Positions 16,406 to 25,387 of a stretch of DNA of 46,750 nucleotides are shown piece after piece. The notes beneath the pieces were generated by a model. The model made no database searches. It saw nothing but the letters and a program-made list of their open reading frames with translations, and was not told the origin of the DNA. Position numbers and translations under genes: made by a program. The DNA is from Nitrosospira sp. Nl5 (lineage in GTDB: Bacteria; Pseudomonadota; Gammaproteobacteria; Burkholderiales; Nitrosomonadaceae). Location: contig NZ_FMVQ01000017.1 in NCBI RefSeq assembly GCF_900102495.1, positions 1-46,750 of the forward strand. The letters are read 5' to 3'. Each line of letters opens with the position of its first letter. The first letter of the stretch is position 1.

Positions 16406-17816
16406 AGCAAACCCGACATTTTCCGCTTCCACGGTTTCCACGCACCGTACCCAGGGGCCGCTTGGCAACAATATGCTAAGCGCGGTCGAAGCCATTCTCG
16501 ACCCTGTGGCACTGACGCTTTCGCTGTGGTTTGTAAGTGCCGGTATTGAAGGAGAATTGCTGCCCCCCTACTTGATTCTTGCCGTCATTGTGTTTTCGAT
16601 TACTTTTCCAGGTACCTCGCGTCTGCAATTTTCAATCAAGAGGCTGATCTTCGATATTCTCTATAGCTGGTTCTGGGTGGCTTTGCTGTTGTTCTTCCTC
16701 GGATTTGCCACCGGTTATATCGCTGAGTTCTCCAGCCAGGCGCTAGTCACCTGGTTATGGGTGGCGCCCTTGAGCCAGCTTGGTGCCAATCTGGCGCTGC
16801 GCGTCACTGCCCCGTATTTGCTGATGCTGCAGGGACCGCCGCACCGCGCCATCATCGTCGGCATGAATGAGCAGGGAGTGACGCTCGCCAGCCGGATTCA
16901 CGAGACGCGCTATTCAAAGATTGAGCTGTCCGGCTTTTTCGATGACCGGGACCAAAGCAGGCTCAAGCAGGCTGCAAATAGCCAATTGCTCGGCAGGCTG
17001 CGCGAACTCCCCAACTTCGTCAAGGAGCATCGCATCCAGTTCATCTATCTTTCGCTGCCGATGGCTTCGCAGCCACGCATTCTCCATGTGCTCGACGAAC
17101 TGAAGGATACCACTGCTTCGATCTACTTCGTGCCCGACATGTTCGTCACCGACCTGATCCAGGGACGCAGTGGAACGGTTTGCGGCACGCCCGTCATCTC
17201 CGTCTGCGAATCGCCTTTCACCGGCTCCAACGGAATCATCAAGCGGGCAAGCGATATCATTCTGTCCCTGCTCATCCTGATGTTGATCTCGCCGGTTCTG
17301 CTGGTCGTCGCGGCTGCCATCAAGCTGGATTCCCCGGGTCCCGTTATCTTCAAGCAGCGCCGCTATGGGCTCGATGGGGAAGAAATCGTAGTCTATAAAT
17401 TCCGCTCGATGCGTGTCTGCGAAGACGGTGAGACCATCCGTCAGGCGCATAAGGGTGACAGCCGCGTCACCCGTATCGGCGCCTTCCTCCGCAAGAATTC
17501 ACTCGATGAATTACCGCAGTTCGTTAATGTCCTGCAGGGACGCATGAGCATCGTAGGGCCCCGGCCCCACGCCGTGGCGCACAACGAAATCTACCGGAAT
17601 CTGATCAAGGGTTACATGATCCGCCACAAGGTCAAGCCCGGTATTACCGGATGGGCCCAGGTCAATGGTTACCGCGGCGAAACCAGTACCCTTGACAAAA
17701 TGCAGGCACGCATCGATCATGATCTTGACTACCTACGCAACTGGTCGCTGCGGCTCGATCTGCATATCATCTTCAAGACGATCCTGGTGATCTTCAAGGA
17801 TCGGGCCGCATATTGA
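16398..17816 (+). CDS. epsB: Undecaprenyl-phosphate sugar phosphotransferase EpsB
   Basis: 472 residues from the ATG at 16398; an upstream ATG at 16344 would overlap epsA far more and has no ribosome site. It has N-terminal membrane segments (about 30-130), a central nucleotide-binding-like domain (IIVGMNEQGVTLAS), a further membrane helix near 285-305, and the bacterial sugar transferase domain with KRASDIILS, SPGPVIFKQRRYGLDG, KFRSM, RKNSLDELPQ and VGPRPHA. This polyisoprenyl-phosphate hexose-1-phosphate transferase family starts repeat units by placing a sugar phosphate, usually glucose, on undecaprenyl phosphate. It is the initiating enzyme of this EPS cluster. Confidence 0.95.
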   Translation: MAEANPTFSASTVSTHRTQGPLGNNMLSAVEAILDPVALTLSLWFVSAGIEGELLPPYLILAVIVFSITFPGTSRLQFSIKRLIFDILYSWFWVALLLFFLGFATGYIAEFSSQALVTWLWVAPLSQLGANLALRVTAPYLLMLQGPPHRAIIVGMNEQGVTLASRIHETRYSKIELSGFFDDRDQSRLKQAANSQLLGRLRELPNFVKEHRIQFIYLSLPMASQPRILHVLDELKDTTASIYFVPDMFVTDLIQGRSGTVCGTPVISVCESPFTGSNGIIKRASDIILSLLILMLISPVLLVVAAAIKLDSPGPVIFKQRRYGLDGEEIVVYKFRSMRVCEDGETIRQAHKGDSRVTRIGAFLRKNSLDELPQFVNVLQGRMSIVGPRPHAVAHNEIYRNLIKGYMIRHKVKPGITGWAQVNGYRGETSTLDKMQARIDHDLDYLRNWSLRLDLHIIFKTILVIFKDRAAY

Positions 17817-17947
17817 GGTTTAAACTCTACCATATAGCTCTTACGTGCTATTGTCTGTATATATCGCTTCCGCTACCTTCGATGCAGCCAAGGTGATACT
17901 CTTGCAGTATCTTGTGCACCGGAAAGATAAGACACCGATTGAGAAAA

Positions 17948-19222
17948 ATGCTGCTGCTGAATCTTTCCCGTTATTATTCCCGCTGGCTCGCGATTGCCGC
18001 CCTCCTGCCGTTAGCGCTGACTGCTCAATATGCCGCAGCTCGCCCCGGAGATACGCTCAATTTAAGTGTTGGCAGTACTCTGATGTATGACAGCAACGTC
18101 TTCCGTTTATCACCTATCATAGATCCAGTTCCTTTTCTGGGCCAATCTACCAAATCCGATCAGGTCATAACGTCAACGGCGGCGCTCACCCTGAACAAAG
18201 TCTATTCAATGCAGCGTTTCGACTTTAACGGCAGCATCGTCGACAATCGGTATAACAATTTTGATTTCCTGAATTTTATCGGAAAGAACTACACAGCAGC
18301 TTGGCATTGGTTTCTTACTCCCTATTTTCACGGTACATTAAGCAGCGGCCACAGAGAGGCGCTCAACAACTTCGCGAATCTCACGGGATTTGTAAACTCT
18401 GCCAACCGCAATCTTCGCACTGACGACAATTACCGTTTTGATGCCGTACTCGAGATCACCCGCTCTTGGCACATTGTTGGTGGCGTTTCACACACTACAG
18501 TAAAGAATAGTCGACTTACGATACAGGATTTTGACAACAAAGTTCTTTCCGTCGAGGGAGGTGTACGTTATGCCCTTCCTTCCGGCAGTTCACTCACCTA
18601 CAAAGTGAGAAGCGGGGACGGCAACTTCTTTAAAAGGGAGCAGCCTATTGCCAGCAGTCTCTTCGATACCCGATTTCATGACATGGAACATGGGCTTCAG
18701 TTGATTTGGCCGCTTACGGGCAAGACTTCGATTGAGGCACGAGTCGCTCATCTAGCGCGTAAGCACGATCATTTTCCTCAACGGGATTTCTCCGGCGTCA
18801 TCGGTCATTTCGACTTTAACTGGTCTGTCACAGACAAAACCCGCGTTACTGCCACTTGGGCGCGGGAACTTGGCAACTTCCAGACTGCCGTTAATTTCCA
18901 GCTTCCTCAATTTCAGACCTTCTCCAGCAGTTATGTCGCCACAAATCGCTTTTCTCTAACACCGGTCTGGCAAATTAGCGCTAAAACTGCATTGCGTCTT
19001 CGCTACGATTATATAAACCGAGATTTTCTCGGTGCCGTCGTTTCCCTCCCTGGCGATAACCGAACCGATACGCAGCACTCTGGCATGGTTGCATTCGACT
19101 GGCAACCAGTGGACGTGCTCTTCCTCAGCGCCATGCTGCAGAGAGATCACCGTTCCTCCAATCTCAGGACCTTCGAATTTGATAACACGGCCGTCAGCAT
19201 CACGGCGAGACTCAACTTTTGA
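17948..19222 (+). CDS. epsL: EPS outer-membrane beta-barrel protein EpsL
   Basis: 424 residues from the ATG at 17948; a TTG at 17912 would add a basic extension ahead of the signal peptide. The signal peptide (WLAIAALLPLALTAQYAAA) is followed by alternating aromatic beta strands to a C-terminal SITARLNF, the terminal Phe typical of outer-membrane barrels. The opening GDTLNLSVGSTLMYDSNVFRL fits the EpsL family found in exosortase B eps clusters. It probably forms part of the export route or a matrix interaction surface; the exact role is not established for the family. Confidence 0.87.
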   Translation: MLLLNLSRYYSRWLAIAALLPLALTAQYAAARPGDTLNLSVGSTLMYDSNVFRLSPIIDPVPFLGQSTKSDQVITSTAALTLNKVYSMQRFDFNGSIVDNRYNNFDFLNFIGKNYTAAWHWFLTPYFHGTLSSGHREALNNFANLTGFVNSANRNLRTDDNYRFDAVLEITRSWHIVGGVSHTTVKNSRLTIQDFDNKVLSVEGGVRYALPSGSSLTYKVRSGDGNFFKREQPIASSLFDTRFHDMEHGLQLIWPLTGKTSIEARVAHLARKHDHFPQRDFSGVIGHFDFNWSVTDKTRVTATWARELGNFQTAVNFQLPQFQTFSSSYVATNRFSLTPVWQISAKTALRLRYDYINRDFLGAVVSLPGDNRTDTQHSGMVAFDWQPVDVLFLSAMLQRDHRSSNLRTFEFDNTAVSITARLNF

Positions 19223-19800
19223 TAAAGTGAGAATTATAAAAGGTCCAATTTTTGCTTGCGCCATGCGGAATAGTACTTTGTAATCATTGCTTGATAATTT
19301 AATTCGTATATTGTGATTACTTATTACTCATGACGAGCCTTCGACGTATGTCGTAACCGATTTATTAAGTAACTATAGGTTTCACAACTAGTTTATGAGC
19401 GTTGCATAATGTGTCGTGACGACGATAAAAGGCACCGTTTCAGGATTAGCAGTCTTGCATTATCGTCTCAATCTAATTTTGTTTAAGGTACCTGGAGTAG
19501 TTTATTAGATTGTGAGAGTGGGCTTATAAAATCACCAAGTGCTATGTGAGATACCGCATTGACGATCGTTGGTATCTTGTGTATATAATTTTTAAACTTA
19601 TTTTTTTGGGGGTGCCGAATGCTAATTTGGCCCATCAAAAGTGCTGTAAACAGTGGTCACGAAAGCGTAACGCGATACGCCTAAATTGCGTCAATCGCTG
19701 ATTCGACCGAATAGTCACATGGAAGGCAATATCACGTGATTAATATGATGATATCAGCATGTTATTTAAACTTACGATTTCTATTTTATCAAGGGCATAC
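19223..19800. other. Intergenic region between epsL and epsD with promoter
   Basis: About 580 bases, AT-rich, no coding frame. It separates epsAB-epsL from epsD-epsG and contains the promoter listed separately. I see no terminator hairpin with a T tract for epsL. A TTTTTTTGGGGG tract at about 19602-19613 is notable but unexplained. Confidence 0.55.
19559..19589 (+). promoter_or_regulatory. Sigma70-type promoter for epsDEFG
   Basis: TTGACG at 19559-19564 with TATATA at 19582-19587 (17-base spacer) or TATAAT at 19584-19589 (19-base spacer). It lies about 210 bases upstream of epsD in a gene-free stretch, so it is a reasonable start for the epsDEFG transcript. Confidence 0.5.
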
Positions 19801-20769
19801 ATGCGACCCACTCATCCAAGGTTAGTATTTTCAATATTATCTCTGTTGTTTGCGCTTGGGCTTACCGCTTGCGGAAACAAAGAAGCAGAAAAGCCGGCTA
19901 GCCAAATTGCCGCTAAGGTGAATGCGGGAGAGATTTCAGTCCACCAGATTAATTATGTATTGACCCGTACGGGTGTGGGTGCGAAGACACCCGAAATGGT
20001 ACCTAAGATGCGTCGCGAAATTCTTGACAAACTCGTTGATCAGGAGCTTGCTGTCGAACAGGCCGTTGAGAAGAAGCTCGACCGCTCGCCTGAAGTCCTT
20101 ATGGCCATCGAGAACGCTCGCCGGGAAATTCTGGCCCGTGCATATATCGAGCAGATCACCGCAGCGATGGCCAAACCGACTATCGAAGAAGCAAAGAAAT
20201 ACTACGCTGAGCATCCGCAGCTCTTCGCTGAGCGCCGCATATACAACATCCACGAAATCGTACTTCCCGCAGCTACCGGGGTGGCAAAGGAGCTACGTGA
20301 GATGCTCGAAGCCGGCAAGTCGATGGAGGATATTGCCAATTGGCTAAAGGATAAAGACATAAAATTTGCTGGCGGTAGCGCGACTCGCCCAGCCGAACAG
20401 ATCCCGCTTGAGCTGCTGCCTAAAATACACCCGCTCAAAGTCGGGCAAAGCCTGATGCTGGAAAGCCCTCAGTCCATCACACTGATACGACTTGCCGCCG
20501 CGCAGTCGGTGCCGGTAGTGGAAGACGCCGCGCTACCGCGCATTCAACAGTTTCTCGGCAACCAACGCGTATCAGAGGCTGCCAAGCAAGAGTTCAAGGC
20601 GCTTAAAGCTAAAGCCAAAATTACCTATATGGGCGAATTCGCCGATACGGACAGCAGCACGGCATCTCAAGCAGCTCCTGGCGCCACGGCTCCAAACATC
20701 GCGGACGCCCGGCCCGCAAAATCCAGTGGTGACATTGCTGTTGAGAAGGGCGTCGCGGGGTTGAAGTAG
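19801..20769 (+). CDS. epsD: EpsD family lipoprotein, peptidyl-prolyl isomerase-like
   Basis: 322 residues from the ATG at 19801, chosen because AAGGG precedes it and it places the lipobox LTAC with Cys24 at the normal distance; an ATG at 19759 gives an overlong leader. The mature part has a SurA-like N-terminal helical domain (AAKVNAGEISVHQINYVL ... KLVDQELAVEQA) and a parvulin-like domain (YNIHEIVLPAA ... AGKSMEDIANW). The C-terminus is Ala/Ser rich and may be disordered. It probably assists folding of the outer-membrane export proteins EpsE or EpsL. It is first of the epsDEFG group. Confidence 0.9.
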   Translation: MRPTHPRLVFSILSLLFALGLTACGNKEAEKPASQIAAKVNAGEISVHQINYVLTRTGVGAKTPEMVPKMRREILDKLVDQELAVEQAVEKKLDRSPEVLMAIENARREILARAYIEQITAAMAKPTIEEAKKYYAEHPQLFAERRIYNIHEIVLPAATGVAKELREMLEAGKSMEDIANWLKDKDIKFAGGSATRPAEQIPLELLPKIHPLKVGQSLMLESPQSITLIRLAAAQSVPVVEDAALPRIQQFLGNQRVSEAAKQEFKALKAKAKITYMGEFADTDSSTASQAAPGATAPNIADARPAKSSGDIAVEKGVAGLK

Positions 20770-20813
20770 AAGTTTGTTCAATTGATCGAAATGCATAAGG
20801 AAACCCTACATCC

Positions 20814-21611
20814 ATGATTCAAGCTCTGACTCGTACAATAACTTTTTTCTTTGCCCTGCTAGCGATGAATGTTTTTGCGGAGGACAATCTCGACTATTCG
20901 CTTGGTCCGGGGGACGTAGTGCGTATCCAGGTTTTCCAGAACCCGGATCTTACGACTGAAACCCGTGTGTCCGAGAAAGGTTCCATCACATACCCGCTGA
21001 TCGGTGCCATTGAAGTCGGCGGACTCGCTATTGGTGCTGCCGAAAAGAAGATTGCCGACGCTCTCAAGAAGGGTGGCTTCGTTCGGCAACCGCAGGTTAA
21101 CATTGTCCTTATGCAAATGCGTGGTAGTCAAGTGAGTGTGCTCGGCCAAGTCAATCGGCCTGGGCGCTTTCCGCTGGAAACCCTCAGCCGCGTCAGCGAT
21201 ATGCTTGCAGCGGCGGGAGGCGCGACCCCGACTGGTGATGATTTTGCTATCGTTACAGGCTTACGTAACGGCAAGCCTTTCCGTAAAGTGATCGATATCC
21301 CCGCCCTTTATCTTAGCGAAAAGTCGGACGAAGATATTTTTCTTGCTGGTGGAGATACAATCTACGTGCATCGTGCGCCGGTATTCTATATCTATGGCGA
21401 AGCACAGCGTCCTGGGGCCTACCGTATCGAACGCGAGATGACCGTTATGCAAGCACTGGCACAGGGTGGCGGTCCCACCACACGTGGTAGCGAATGGCGG
21501 TTGCGCCTCCATCGGAAAAAAGCTGAGGGCGGCGTAGAGAAAATCGCACCGGAAATGACCGATACCATACAACCTAACGACATAATTTATGTACGCGAAA
21601 GTATTTTTTGA
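20814..21611 (+). CDS. epsE: Polysaccharide export protein EpsE (Wza-like)
   Basis: 265 residues with a signal peptide ending near FAEDNLDY and no lipobox Cys. The polysaccharide export domain is clear: YSLGPGDVVRIQVFQNPDLT, then SEKGSITYPLIGAIEVGGL. Two SLBB-like beta-grasp regions follow (VSVLGQVNRPGRFPLE and FYIYGEAQRPGAYRIE). Proteins of this family form the periplasmic and outer-membrane channel for capsule or EPS export and work with the EpsF/EpsG chain-length system encoded next. Confidence 0.95.
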   Translation: MIQALTRTITFFFALLAMNVFAEDNLDYSLGPGDVVRIQVFQNPDLTTETRVSEKGSITYPLIGAIEVGGLAIGAAEKKIADALKKGGFVRQPQVNIVLMQMRGSQVSVLGQVNRPGRFPLETLSRVSDMLAAAGGATPTGDDFAIVTGLRNGKPFRKVIDIPALYLSEKSDEDIFLAGGDTIYVHRAPVFYIYGEAQRPGAYRIEREMTVMQALAQGGGPTTRGSEWRLRLHRKKAEGGVEKIAPEMTDTIQPNDIIYVRESIF

Positions 21612-21626
21612 GAGCGCCAGCCTGTT

Positions 21627-23066
21627 ATGACCCTCCAACAATTCCTGCTCATCCTTAGAGTGCGCCATAAGGCGGTTATCTTTACATTGTTGTCTACCGT
21701 CATTGTCACACTTGTGGTCAGCCTGTTGTTACCCAAGGAATACACCGCCAAAACCGCGGTGATAGTTGACGTCAGATCACCGGACCCCGTCGCCGGAATG
21801 GTGCTGCCCGGCATGGTAGGGCCCGGTTATATGGCCACGCAAGCAGATATTATCAACAGCGACCGCGTGGCTCAGCGCGTCGTCAAGTTGTTGCGCATGG
21901 ATGAAAGCCCAGTGATCCGGGAGCAATGGATGGAAGCCACCGGGGGTGAAGGGGAATTGACGGTCTGGTTGGCTGATCTACTGAAGAAGAAGCTTGACGT
22001 TAGGCCCTCTCGTGAGAGTAATGTCATCAATATTCAATTCAGCGGCACCGACCCTGGCTTTGCCGCAGGCGTGGCCAATGCGTTTGCACAGGCCTATATC
22101 GATGTCAACCTCGGACTCAAAGTTGAGCCGGCCCGCCAGTACACTACCTGGTTTGAAGATCAGGCCGGAATTGTGCGCGATAAACTGGAAAAAGCCCAGC
22201 AGGCACTCTCTGCCTATCAGCAAAGAACAGGCATTGTCGCTACTGATGAGCGCCTGGATTATGAGATTGCCAAGCTCAATGAGCTGTCAACGCAGCTAAC
22301 CATCGTTCAGGGGCATACTTCCGACAGTAGCAGCAAGCGCAAATCCGCTGGCAACTCCGAAACGCTGGCTGAGGTAATGCAAAGCCCATTAATCAACAGT
22401 CTTAAGTCGGACATCGCTCGCCTCGATGCCAAGCTCCAGGAAAGCAATATCAATCTCGGCAAGAATCATCCGCAAACGCAGCGTGCCCAAACCGAACTCG
22501 CGGCCCTGAGAAGCAAGTTGGCCAGCGAAACCAGACAGATCCATGACAGCATTGGTACATCCTATGAGGTTGGCAAGCAGAGGGAGCAGGAACTGCTAGA
22601 GGCGATGGAAATCCAAAAAAAACGCGTGCTTGAGTTAAACAGGCAGCGCGATCAAATCAGCGTACTCCAGCGGGATGCCGAAGCTGCTCAGCGCGACTTT
22701 GAGGCGGTTAGCCAGCGTTCCGCTCAGACCCGGCTTGAGAGCCATTCGGTTCAGACAAACATCGCAATGCTCAACTCAGCCTCGGTACCAACGGAGCACT
22801 CGAGACCCAGAATCCTGTTTAACCTGGTGATCTCAGTCTTTGTCGGGACGCTACTGGGAGTTGCCGTTGCATTGATACTTGAACTCGGCAATCGCCGTGT
22901 GCGCTCAGCGCAAGACCTTCTCGAAGCAATCGATCTGCCGGTACTGGCGACCATTTCATCTGCCGCATCGCCGTCCGTTATGCGTGGGCTACCCGGCAGA
23001 TTCTCACGTCATAAAGCATCCCGGCGTGCCCTCGGAGTGAAGCCCCCCGAATATCAACCGGATTAG
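21627..23066 (+). CDS. epsF: Chain-length determinant protein EpsF (Wzz-type)
   Basis: 479 residues. One membrane helix is near residues 18-37, a long periplasmic coiled-coil (about 170-380, with repeated Gln/Glu/Arg-rich heptads) follows, then a second helix near 395-420 preceded by the SVPTEHSRPRILFN proline motif. This is the Wzz/polysaccharide co-polymerase architecture that sets polymer length. It starts 15 bases after epsE and the partner kinase-like EpsG follows after 3 bases. Confidence 0.95.
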   Translation: MTLQQFLLILRVRHKAVIFTLLSTVIVTLVVSLLLPKEYTAKTAVIVDVRSPDPVAGMVLPGMVGPGYMATQADIINSDRVAQRVVKLLRMDESPVIREQWMEATGGEGELTVWLADLLKKKLDVRPSRESNVINIQFSGTDPGFAAGVANAFAQAYIDVNLGLKVEPARQYTTWFEDQAGIVRDKLEKAQQALSAYQQRTGIVATDERLDYEIAKLNELSTQLTIVQGHTSDSSSKRKSAGNSETLAEVMQSPLINSLKSDIARLDAKLQESNINLGKNHPQTQRAQTELAALRSKLASETRQIHDSIGTSYEVGKQREQELLEAMEIQKKRVLELNRQRDQISVLQRDAEAAQRDFEAVSQRSAQTRLESHSVQTNIAMLNSASVPTEHSRPRILFNLVISVFVGTLLGVAVALILELGNRRVRSAQDLLEAIDLPVLATISSAASPSVMRGLPGRFSRHKASRRALGVKPPEYQPD

Positions 23067-23069
23067 ACC

Positions 23070-23999
23070 ATGAAACCTATGAGCGGAAGCTTTCCATCCA
23101 TCAAACGGAATCAGACCATGAATCCGGGTGAGCCATCCATTTTTGGCAAAGCCCAGGTTTTTATCGGTAGCGGCAGCTCAATTGGGGCCATTCTAGTCGA
23201 TACCGGGCGCCTCTCTGCGGAAAATGCCGAACGTATACTGCGGCTGCAAATAGAGCAGGGCAAGCGTTTTGGAGATACAGCCATCGCGTTGGGCTTGCTC
23301 ACCGAAGACGATATTCGCTTCGCCCTCTCTCGGCAGTTTAACAACCTCTATCTTCCTGAAGGCGATAGCAGCCTGAGCTATGAGCTAATAGCTGCCTACA
23401 AGCCGTTCAGTCCAACGGTTGAGAAACTACGTGCTTTGCGCAGCCAACTTATGTTGCGCTGGTTCGATGCTGAGGCGCGAAACGTGCTCGCAATCGTAAG
23501 TCCTAGTGAAGAAGAAGGACGTAGCTTCATCGCTGCCAACCTTGCTATCGTTTTTTCGCAGCTGGGTAAGCGCACGTTGCTCATTGACGCCAATCTGCGT
23601 ACGCCGCGCCAGCATGAGCTGTTCAAACTCGGCAATAGAGCAGGCCTGTCCAGCGTGCTTGCCGGCCGCGCTGGGATCGAGGCAGTTGCGCGCGTGCCTT
23701 CACTGCTTGGGCTCTCTGTACTCCCTGCTGGCGCAGTGCCGCCTAACCCGCAGGAACTGCTCGGCCGTGCCGACTTTGCCGAGTTATTGCAATCGTTAGT
23801 GCAGGAGTTCGATATTATTGTTATCGACACCCCGGCCGCAAGTGAATATGCCGAGGCGCAAATGATCGCGGCACGCGCTTCCGCTGCCCTCATAGTGGCT
23901 CGCAAGAATCGCAGCTCAACGGCGGAGATAATCGAGTTAACCCGCGGTCTGCAGGAAACCGGGGCTAGGACAGTGGGCTCAGTGCTAAACGATTTTTGA
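23070..23999 (+). CDS. epsG: EpsG, BY-kinase-like chain-length partner with altered P-loop
   Basis: 309 residues. An N-terminal region resembling the GspE/PilB N-domain (GAILVDTGRLSAENAERIL ... GLLTEDDIRFALS) precedes a ParA/MinD-type ATPase fold. In bacterial tyrosine kinases the P-loop carries Gly-Lys-Ser/Thr. Here the corresponding stretch reads SEEEGRSF, with Arg in place of Lys, and the Walker A' motif reads LLIDANLR, with Asn in place of the second Asp. Walker B IIVIDTP is intact. There is no C-terminal tyrosine cluster (it ends SVLNDF). It is coupled to EpsF and probably regulates polymer length, but kinase activity is doubtful. Confidence 0.9.
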   Translation: MKPMSGSFPSIKRNQTMNPGEPSIFGKAQVFIGSGSSIGAILVDTGRLSAENAERILRLQIEQGKRFGDTAIALGLLTEDDIRFALSRQFNNLYLPEGDSSLSYELIAAYKPFSPTVEKLRALRSQLMLRWFDAEARNVLAIVSPSEEEGRSFIAANLAIVFSQLGKRTLLIDANLRTPRQHELFKLGNRAGLSSVLAGRAGIEAVARVPSLLGLSVLPAGAVPPNPQELLGRADFAELLQSLVQEFDIIVIDTPAASEYAEAQMIAARASAALIVARKNRSSTAEIIELTRGLQETGARTVGSVLNDF

Positions 24000-24408
24000 G
24001 AGCGGTGAAATGAAGGGGGTGAGTCTCGGGCAGCATGATAGTGAATCCGACTAGCACCTCGGCTCCAGCAACGGTTGGAGAATTGACGGGAAAGGAGTTT
24101 ATTACCCATGCCTTGCGGGGGCAGACGTTCTCTTCTCATCCATATCGAAGGACGGAGAGAACAAAGCTGCTATTTGCTGTTGTCGCGTTAGCCAAGCTTG
24201 GCAGTCAATTTCTTGCCGAAACTTGCAATCCGCTGGCAAAGCCAATCACATGGGCAAGCAAAAAAACAACATGAATCAGTTTATCCCATGGCACTGGTAC
24301 CAGACCCACAGCAACAGATTGCGCGCGACGAAGAAAGAGAAGCCTGAAAATGATCCCAACGCCAGCAGCATGGCCGCGACTTGCAGGTAATGAGATTGCA
24401 AAAACAAA
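24000..24408. other. Intergenic region between epsG and xrtB
   Basis: About 410 bases. A 79-codon forward frame at 24035-24274 has no recognisable domain and poor support, so it is not called. Small frames nearer to xrtB are also unconvincing. No terminator or strong promoter is evident, so whether xrtB is read through from epsG is unclear. Confidence 0.5.
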
Positions 24409-25311
24409 ATGAGTATTAATTCTTCGATTATTGCCGACCGGCAGTCAGGCCAGCCTGAAAATTGGCGCAACCAGTTAGTCATCTGGCTACCGGTTATCGT
24501 CGGACTGACTGTGCTTTACTTACCTAGCCTAACTGATCTTTTTAATGGCATCTGGGCCACTGATGAGCAAGCGCATGGTCCTATCGTCCTCGGTGTGGCC
24601 TGCTGGCTGGCCTATCGTAAATGGCCCCATATGTGGCGCGTAAGCGAGGACCAGCCCACTGCCGCCGCAATTGGTTGGCCCATCCTCATCTTCGGTTTGC
24701 TGTTTTATATTATTGGCCGTTCACAAGAGGTTTTGATCCTGGAGATTGGTTCGGCGATCTGGCTGCTCGCCGCTATTCTCTTGCTCATGCGCGGCAGCGC
24801 CGCCCTCAAGGCACAATGGTTTCCACTTTTCTTCATGCTTTTCATGATACCGCTTCCTGGCCAAGTCGTAGATACTGTAACCATGCCTATGAAGATGGCC
24901 GTTTCCTACGTAGCCGAGCACATTCTTTTCTGGTTGAATTACCCAATCGGCCGCAACGGCGTCATTCTTCAGATTGGGCAATACAAGCTGCTGGTGGCCG
25001 ACGCTTGCGCAGGCTTGCAAACACTTTTTACACTTGAAGCGCTGGGCCTGCTTTACCTTAATATCGTACGGCACGATTCTTTTTTTCGCAATGTCGCGCT
25101 AGCCATACTGATCGTGCCAATCTCGTTTACCGCCAATGTTATCCGCGTAATAGTGTTGACGCTAATTACCTACCACTTTGGCGACGAGGCGGGTCAGGGT
25201 TTTTTGCACGGATTTGCGGGCATGGTGCTGTTTCTCAGTGCGCTGCTGCTGATCATGTTTGTTGATTCCTTACTTCGATTTACTATTAGAGAACAGGAAC
25301 TTGCTCATTAG
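24409..25311 (+). CDS. xrtB: Exosortase B
   Basis: 300 residues, a polytopic inner-membrane protein with about eight helices. Exosortases are transpeptidase-like proteases that cut PEP-CTERM proteins at the membrane and pass them on to the cell surface or matrix. The three conserved catalytic positions are visible: Cys200 in DACAGLQTL, Arg246 in NVIRV and His267 in FLHGFAG. Association with epsA-G, epsL and epsI points to the B subtype. Its likely substrates are the three PEP-CTERM proteins at 32641, 38539 and 39593. No clear ribosome site precedes the ATG. Confidence 0.93.
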   Translation: MSINSSIIADRQSGQPENWRNQLVIWLPVIVGLTVLYLPSLTDLFNGIWATDEQAHGPIVLGVACWLAYRKWPHMWRVSEDQPTAAAIGWPILIFGLLFYIIGRSQEVLILEIGSAIWLLAAILLLMRGSAALKAQWFPLFFMLFMIPLPGQVVDTVTMPMKMAVSYVAEHILFWLNYPIGRNGVILQIGQYKLLVADACAGLQTLFTLEALGLLYLNIVRHDSFFRNVALAILIVPISFTANVIRVIVLTLITYHFGDEAGQGFLHGFAGMVLFLSALLLIMFVDSLLRFTIREQELAH

Positions 25312-25387
25312 TATTCTGATAGCAGTTTTCATATGGGCATGTAAGAGCACGAGCTTGAGACTCTTATCAAAAATCTAGGGTTCTGGA

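Noticed and set aside
16914-17450. 178-codon reverse frame inside epsB
   Set aside because: Antisense to the conserved sugar-transferase domain, Asp/Gln-rich with no known family; a shadow of the real gene.
24276-24482. Reverse-strand 68-codon frame upstream of xrtB with AMLLALGSFSGF then FFVAR, reminiscent of a PEP-CTERM tail
   Set aside because: No PEP motif, no signal peptide and no ribosome site; it overlaps the start of xrtB. Possibly a decayed tail, but the match is to low-complexity hydrophobic sequence.
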